A DNA stretch of 64,000 nt. Origin: Membranipora membranacea. Its lineage: Eukaryota > Bryozoa > Gymnolaemata > Cheilostomatida > Membraniporidae. A model generated the notes under the pieces. It saw only the letters and a program-made list of their open reading frames with translations, was not told the origin of the DNA and made no database searches. The translations under genes were made by a program, and so were the position numbers. Position 1 is the stretch's first letter; the number at the start of each line of letters is the position of its first letter. Shown one piece after another: positions 57,801-64,000 of the stretch. The stretch is from assembly GCA_914767715.1 (NCBI GenBank), contig OU612065.1:27652001-27716000 (forward strand), written 5' to 3'.

Positions 57801-60800
57801 TGTATTATAAACAGGTACTGTGACACTGGACATACCTGTGCTGCTTACCTGTCCTATCAGTACAGTTATGGAGGAGAATGTAGCTAACCCAGAACTTATG
57901 TCTGTCGTGGAGCAGACATGCAATAACTGGTTCTTCAAACTGTCTCAGGTATTTCTGTCATCTCCTCTCCCTCCTTGTCCGTTGTTGGGCAATCATATTC
58001 CCACCTCGCTGTTTGGCTTGAATAGGTGCAGTATGGTTTGAGTATGAGTTTGGTATGTGGTATTGTTTCACAACTTATGATATCCATGTAATTAAAACAT
58101 GAAACTTGAAAGCCCTCACATCTAGAGGCCTAACTACCCATATTGTAGAAGTGGGCTCTTGCTCATTATTGTTATTTTTACATTAATCTATCAGGCGATG
58201 GAGGTTCAGCTGAACTCAGCACCTAAAGGTAACGGACCTCTAGCTGAGATAGAGTATTGGAAAGAGAGACATGCCAATCTAAGTGCCCTCGACGAGCAGC
58301 TCAATAGACCTAAAGTACAGGAGATTGTCAAGGTAAGTGTTTCCCGTTGAGGGCGTGTGCATCTATCAATTCAGGTTGGATGATTTTGCACCGTAAAAAC
58401 TGGATTCATCCCACCCAGCTTCCGTTTGTTTGAGTTCCCAAACTGGAAGCTGACCACATCTGCAATAGTCAGCTTCTAATAACAAACTGTGAATAGGTCA
58501 TTGAGTTTTCATTTCAGCCTCTCTCATAATAATTGCAACATATTTCTAACGCTGTCCTGTTAACTTTAGGTAATGGATGGAAATGTGCCTAGAATGCTCA
58601 GAAACATACCAGAATAATTACAGTTATGTATCATCTCCGTATTATAAGTTTGATGCCTTGTAAAGTACCCCCCCCCCCCCCTTCATTGTCTTTGCCATCT
58701 TTACTCATATATTTACATAAGCATATTATTATAATTCAGATAAACAGCCAGTTAGATAATAGTATAGAGTACTTACACATAGACATTCACAAGTTCTTTA
58801 TCGAAGCCAAAGATAATGCCAGGTTTCTCAGCACAGTTGATCGACACATGAAGAATATTACATTTGGTAAGCATCCAGAACAGTTTCATGCCACCAAATA
58901 AGTTTACCTGTGCCACCAGAATATAACCTTTATTTCATGTACTTTGTAATAAACAATTTATGCTATCAGCTCAAGTTGAAGCCATAGTTATCTGATATGA
59001 TAGTCTTGTGATGATTGGTCATATGTCTGGCTGCAGAGTGACACTATATGGTGTACATGTTTTTGGATGTTCAGGTACAACATTTGCATTGGTGACAGAG
59101 ACGATACCTAACCTGATGGTCGCTCTGAGGATGGTGTGGATTATATCTCGGTATTATAATACTGATGAGAGGATGGTTCCTCTACTAGAGAGGATAGCCT
59201 GGCAGTTATGTGAACGTGTCATGAGAATCATCAACATACAAACTCTATTCAAGTATGATATATCAAATATATATATATATGCATATCTACATATACATGT
59301 ATATGTATACATATGAAGTTCTGTTCTTATTGCAACTATTGCAACCTGAAGTTTTAAACTTTGGTCCAGAAGTGTTTAATAGCTATTCCTTGGTCCGGCA
59401 GTAAATGTTGATAGGCAGTTATCTCTGCTTAGAAGTCGACATGATGTGTATGTGTGTGTTGATATTATACTGTATGTATACTGATTACTATATTACTGAC
59501 CAGTGATTCACCTGAGGTAGTGACAGAGAAGTGCCTGGAGGCCAAGAGAATGTTAGATACATGGAAGGGCTCGTACTTCAGTACTCGGGCAAAGATTGAG
59601 GAATCGGGACGCGACTCTCGCTGGGAGTTTGACAGAAAACGCCTATTTGAGAGAACAGATTACATGGCTAAAATTTGTCAAGATTTAGCTAACATTGGCA
59701 AAGTGAGTATATGTGATAAGCAGTCTGTGCACTGGAGAGAGTTTGTCCTCAGACAGCAAAATTATCACCTGCAGTTAGCCATGACAGTGTAGCTTACATG
59801 GCCATTGATTGACTGACTAAATGAGTTATACATATCACAGACAAGAATAGATGTCGCGAATTTCGGTTATGAGTTATCATGAAATGGATGTTGCTTTCGT
59901 ACTGCACCTGACACATTTTCTCTGATGATGATTTTAGGCTCTCCATGAGTTCCACAGTATATTTACCAGTGATCTGAAGAGTGTTACAGGAGAGGTCAAG
60001 CTTATAGACAGTATACTTATCAAAGTAGATAGTCTGATCGAACCGATCAACAGTGTGAGTTTGTTTTTAAGTATCCGGTGTTTCTTTTTTGTTCAGTAGA
60101 ATCCATCTACATGAGAGACATACCAAGGTTTTAGCAATACAAGACCGCATGTATCATGGATACCCAATTAAAGTTCAGACATCAGGGCATGGGTGAGAGT
60201 GTGAATATCAAGCGTTTAACCAATATTTTCTGATCAGCAATATTACTGCTATATTGAATATTACAGTTTAAGGAGAACCCATTTGATAAACAACACTCAT
60301 TAATCTGGGGCCACACTATGGATTGGTTTGCTCTGGAAGTGGGTAAGATTGAGGAAGAAACCATCAACTTTATAAATGAATCATTCAAGAAGCTGCGATC
60401 AGCAGAGGCTGCTTTTGATCTTTTCCAAAAGTTCAAAAACATCAGATCAAGGAAGAGTATTAATGAGCAGATGATGAAAAGATTCAATGATATACTTGTC
60501 CAGTTCACTCGCGAGGTCAGTAATTTTTGTTGTATTGTTCCGGGCCTTCTAGTTGTGATATACCTTTTTTTTGGAACCGGTGGACCCAGTAATTTCATTC
60601 TCTCAATATGCATGTATTATGACTTCACAAAATGCGTACATGCACATCATGAACACCATTGTTCTACTCTACTGTGGAATGTGGCACATTCCTTTCTTTG
60701 CTGTCTACTCGCTTTTTAGAGAGGCATTCATTACAGTGAAATTTGCAATGGTTAGAAGTTAGGTGTTCAGTTGCGAGTTGTCCGCCCATTGATTTTGAGA

Positions 60801-63800
60801 AGACAACAGTATATAGATTACAGAGAAATTGTGAAAGAAACTGCTGAGCATAATTTGATACATATTATTTATAGCTAAACCTATGGGGTCGGTTGAGGGA
60901 AACTGCAAAAATAAAACAGACCTTTGAACAAGAAAATTCCCAGTCTTTTCACCACTTGTCTAAATGACGATTATTTGCCAGAATCGAGATGCTCATGGTA
61001 CATATTTTTAAAATTTTGAAAGGTCGAGAAAATAGAGAAGATATTCAGAGATAATAAGAAGGACCCGCCTTGTAGTAAGAGTGACCCTCCGATAGTCGGA
61101 GGTATAAGATGGGCTAGGATGTTGCTGTTCAAACTCAAAACTACTGTACTCAAGTTTGCTAATATGCCTGAGTTCACAAGTACTGAGACTGGCAAAAAGG
61201 TAATATTAACATGACTTTCTGTGGTATTATTAACATGACTTTCTGTGGTATATGAATATTAACATGACTTTCTGTGGTATATGAATATTAACATGACTTT
61301 CTGTGGTATATGTCACATGTTTAGTAAGTTGATGTAACTGAACCCGTATATTACCAGTTCTTTTGTTCATATTTTTATTGGCAGTCTATTCATTTCAATA
61401 GTGGAATGTCAATTCAAGCACAAAATCTAGTGTAGTTACATTTACAGTGGCTACCATCATTATGAAGAGTTGATGAAATTTGAATACCAACAAAGGCTTT
61501 CTGTGGGGTTGGTTACTAACAGTTTGGATTGTAGGCACGAGGGAGATATCTGTATGCAGGTCGAGCTATGAAAGCTTACGAGGATCAGAGATACGCTCAG
61601 TGGAAAGAACATGCCGAGAATATAGTAGCTACTCTGCTAAAGAGAAACCTGCTGGTCAAAGCCTCCGGTAGAGTGACATCTGTATACATGGATAAAGAGG
61701 CATTCGATAAGGTAATTAAGAGCCCTTGTACTTGTATAAGCTTGTAATATTTTTTCAGATAGTCAAACACCAGTTCAGTCTCTCTCCTCAAAAACAAGCT
61801 AGAAAGCCGTAACACTGATAATATTGGTTCTTATGACAGGTACTGAGAATGGTATCAGGTAACAGGAACACATATCAGTACGGTAAACCTCTGATCAGAC
61901 CTGAGGATAGTGATAGTGATATAGCTGCCAAGATGCCACTCAAGAACGCACATGGTGTTCTCATCGGTAAGAAGAGCATTGTATATAGCTGATCTAGTGT
62001 TGCTATAAACACTGTTTTGCCAGAAATGGTTTTGAATTTTTCCTGACTTGTTCTGATTTCGCTATAATATTTTTGGCTTCTCTCACTCAAACATCTGGAA
62101 CCCTCTTTATATCAGTTTACCTAAGGATAGCTAGGAGTACTAAGACTACACTGAGTGCATACTTGTGTTTTATCTTTAGATTTGAAGATTCGATTCTTGG
62201 TAAACTTTGACTCTGAGTTACTAGAAATAGCTTGTGAATGCAGACATTTAGAGCAGCTTGGCTATCATATCCCTGAGCTCACTCGCAATCTCGCCTTACA
62301 GTTAGATAAATACCTCAGTGCTCAGTATAAACTACAGATGATGATAGATAGATATCATCTACTACTCGATAGTCTCAATCCAGCTGAGGTTTGTATGTTA
62401 TCGTGTCATGTTTATTGATGGTTGTCGAAAACTGTGCTGCTTTATTTTTCAAAGATTATTCCAGCCGGTATTTATGGTAAAGAGAGTCGAAGTTTCAAAT
62501 ATAGCTGTGGGTTTATTATTTGTGCTTTCTCAATACTGGATATATTTGCAGACCAAGCTGATGGACAAACAGCTGAAAGAGTTAAGGAGGATTCTCAAAC
62601 CGGGGCTCACTCGACTTAACTGGTACACTCTGGGTATCGTTGACTTTGCTGTAAAATGCACTCAGGTAACTGAACACATCCTTATCCATCTTGACAAGAT
62701 CCTAAAGGTTTAAAATCTGGGCTTTGCGTTACTGATATTTTGGCATAGTAAACAGTGTAAGATGTCATACTAATTTTCTCAGTTTGTTTGTAGGCCATCG
62801 GTAAAGTGGAAACGTTGGTGAATCAAGTACAGAAGAACGCTGCTGACATACAATCCAGGCTTTCTGTTATAACTTCAGCTAATCTCTTTGAACATCCGAG
62901 AACAGATGTCGTTGTGCTTCCTACTGCAAAGGTGAGCTTTGTCATAATAAAATTTTACTTTCCATATTGGGTATTACTATCTAAGAGATAATTTGTATTC
63001 AAAAGCCATTGATCTTTCGAAATAGTCACTATCTTCTTTGTATCCGGTAACCATAAGTATTAACCAACATAGAAATACTATTGTCTTTGCTTCAGGAGTT
63101 TTTTGAGCACATGGAGAATCGTCGTGTGTACACCACACAGAAGTTAGTTACTACATACAGAGCTATGAGCCCTATGCTTACTAAAATTGAAGGGCTCGTA
63201 GTAAACACAAATACTGGAAAAGCACCCAAACTGGCCCCTTATTATCAGTACTGGGAGAGTATTATATACGATGGTATAAAACAGGTAAGGCACTTACCTG
63301 ACACCTCTCTCCTCATAGCAGAAGTGATAACTTGTGTTGCTACTTATATTTTAGTCATTGCGATGCTCACCATTCTAAGCTAATAAATGACTTCAGTCTC
63401 CTTGATACTTTTCAAAGCACGCATATTCACCTGCTGTTTACAATCTTCACCATTATCACCTTACCCTCTTACATGTTCACATTCTGCTTATATCCCGACT
63501 TTCAATACCTCCTTACACACACAGCTGGTAGTAACTAATCTTCAGAAGTTTCTTGTGATGGTCACTGGAGAGAGACCATTCTTCAGCATAGAGTGTGCCC
63601 TCTGTCCTCCGGAGATAACTCTCATGCCCAGCTGTAACGATCTGTTCAAACAGTTTGTTGCATGTACTAGAGAGACTATCGAAGTGTGAGTCATCATCAT
63701 CTGATCATACACCAATTGTTACCAATGTCACCTTTCTCTTTTCTCTTCGTGAACTCTATACAGTCTTCTACTTGGATATATGTGTATTTAACTCATGTTT

Positions 63801-64000
63801 TTTCACCCTGACCAACCCTGACAACTAGGAATGATAATTGTATAACCTCTGCCGTAATGTATTCGATGGAATTTTCATATTTTCAAAGCATTCTTGGTTG
63901 AATCTGTAATAGATCGAGAGCGTTTGTACGCTGGATGCATGGTACATGTGTGGAGACAGCTCCTCAGCCTATAGCTGGATCAGACACCCCGTATGTGTTC
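54847..64000 (+). CDS. DNAH10-like: Axonemal dynein heavy chain, DNAH10-like (5' part)
   Basis: N-terminal stem of a ciliary dynein motor; inner-arm type if DNAH10. Exons: 54847-55123, 55570-55992, 56140-56276, 56747-56974, 57301-57469, 57815-57948, 58195-58332, 58570-58584, 58740-58866, 59075-59252, 59504-59702, 59938-60054, 60267-60515, 61023-61199, 61535-61711, 61840-61966, 62180-62388, 62552-62665, 62794-62931, 63096-63284, 63525-63685, and 63913 to the edge. Phases agree; 1257 codons. DHC_N1 landmarks: GNGPLAEIEYWKERHANLSA, EAKDNARFLSTVDRHMKNI, GRDSRWEFDRKRLFERTDYM, FKNIRSRKSINEQMMKRFND, MKAYEDQRYAQWKEH, KIEGLVVNTNTGKAP and VRWMHGTC. Residues about 93-279 (exons 2-3) are a Lys/Ser/Pro-rich low-complexity insert. 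The start at 54847 (MDDLRLEW) follows from family resemblance; the frame is open upstream to the possible acceptor near 54805. The AAA motor domain lies beyond the window. Confidence 0.9.
57554..57573. repeat. Poly(C) run of 20
   Basis: Uninterrupted C run in the dynein intron after exon 5; another C run of about a dozen is at 58669-58681 between exons 8 and 9. Confidence 0.95.
61204..61312. repeat. Tandem repeat, four units of 24-29 bp
   Basis: ATTAACATGACTTTCTGTGG repeated four times with TATATGAAT spacers. It begins five bases after the donor of dynein exon 14, so the donor sits at the edge of the array. Confidence 0.9.

Noticed and set aside
60182-60613. Minus-strand ORF of 143 codons
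   Set aside because: Antisense of dynein exon 13, which is strongly supported by family motifs.

Overview
The window looks like nuclear DNA of an early-branching animal, most plausibly a sponge or similar marine invertebrate. This is inferred from AT-rich sequence, intron-split genes with GT-AG junctions and introns from about 40 bp to about 2 kb, and animal gene families: an anoctamin, an axonemal dynein, a p47phox/Tks-type adaptor and an Ig-domain surface protein. There is also a eukaryotic tRNA-Ser, LINE reverse transcriptase remnants and many small foldback elements. The species cannot be fixed from the sequence alone.

Layout. 1-11.9 kb: no gene recognised. It holds two inverted copies of a ~220 bp MITE-like element and a 1 kb array of 216-bp units (6773-7784), each a long inverted repeat whose 20-nt apex occurs in both orientations. 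11.9-22.8 kb (+): three paralogous two-exon genes for type II membrane proteins with a probable five-bladed beta-propeller mannoside-active domain, with a broken LINE between the first two. 23.4-30.3 kb (-): a 14-exon ANO10-type anoctamin. 31.0-31.4 kb (-): a MULE-like transposase fragment. 32.5-40.3 kb (-): a secreted or GPI-anchored Ig-domain protein, with a tRNA-Ser(GCT) and a LINE fragment in its introns. 41.2-51.5 kb (-): a 13-exon PX-SH3-SH3 protein with a p47phox-like autoinhibitory motif and a long proline/tyrosine-rich tail, plus a probable short isoform made by intronic polyadenylation. 54.8-64.0 kb (+): the 5' part (about 1257 codons in 22 exons) of an axonemal dynein heavy chain closest to DNAH10, running off the right edge.

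The genes do not form an operon-like unit. The only functional cluster is the tandem family at 12-23 kb, where a short near-identical patch suggests gene conversion. The p47phox-like and dynein genes are divergent, with about 3.3 kb between their starts. Exon boundaries were placed by hand from splice sites, phase continuity and remembered family sequences; every internal junction given for the anoctamin, PX-SH3, dynein and propeller genes keeps frame. The Ig gene has one unresolved junction.
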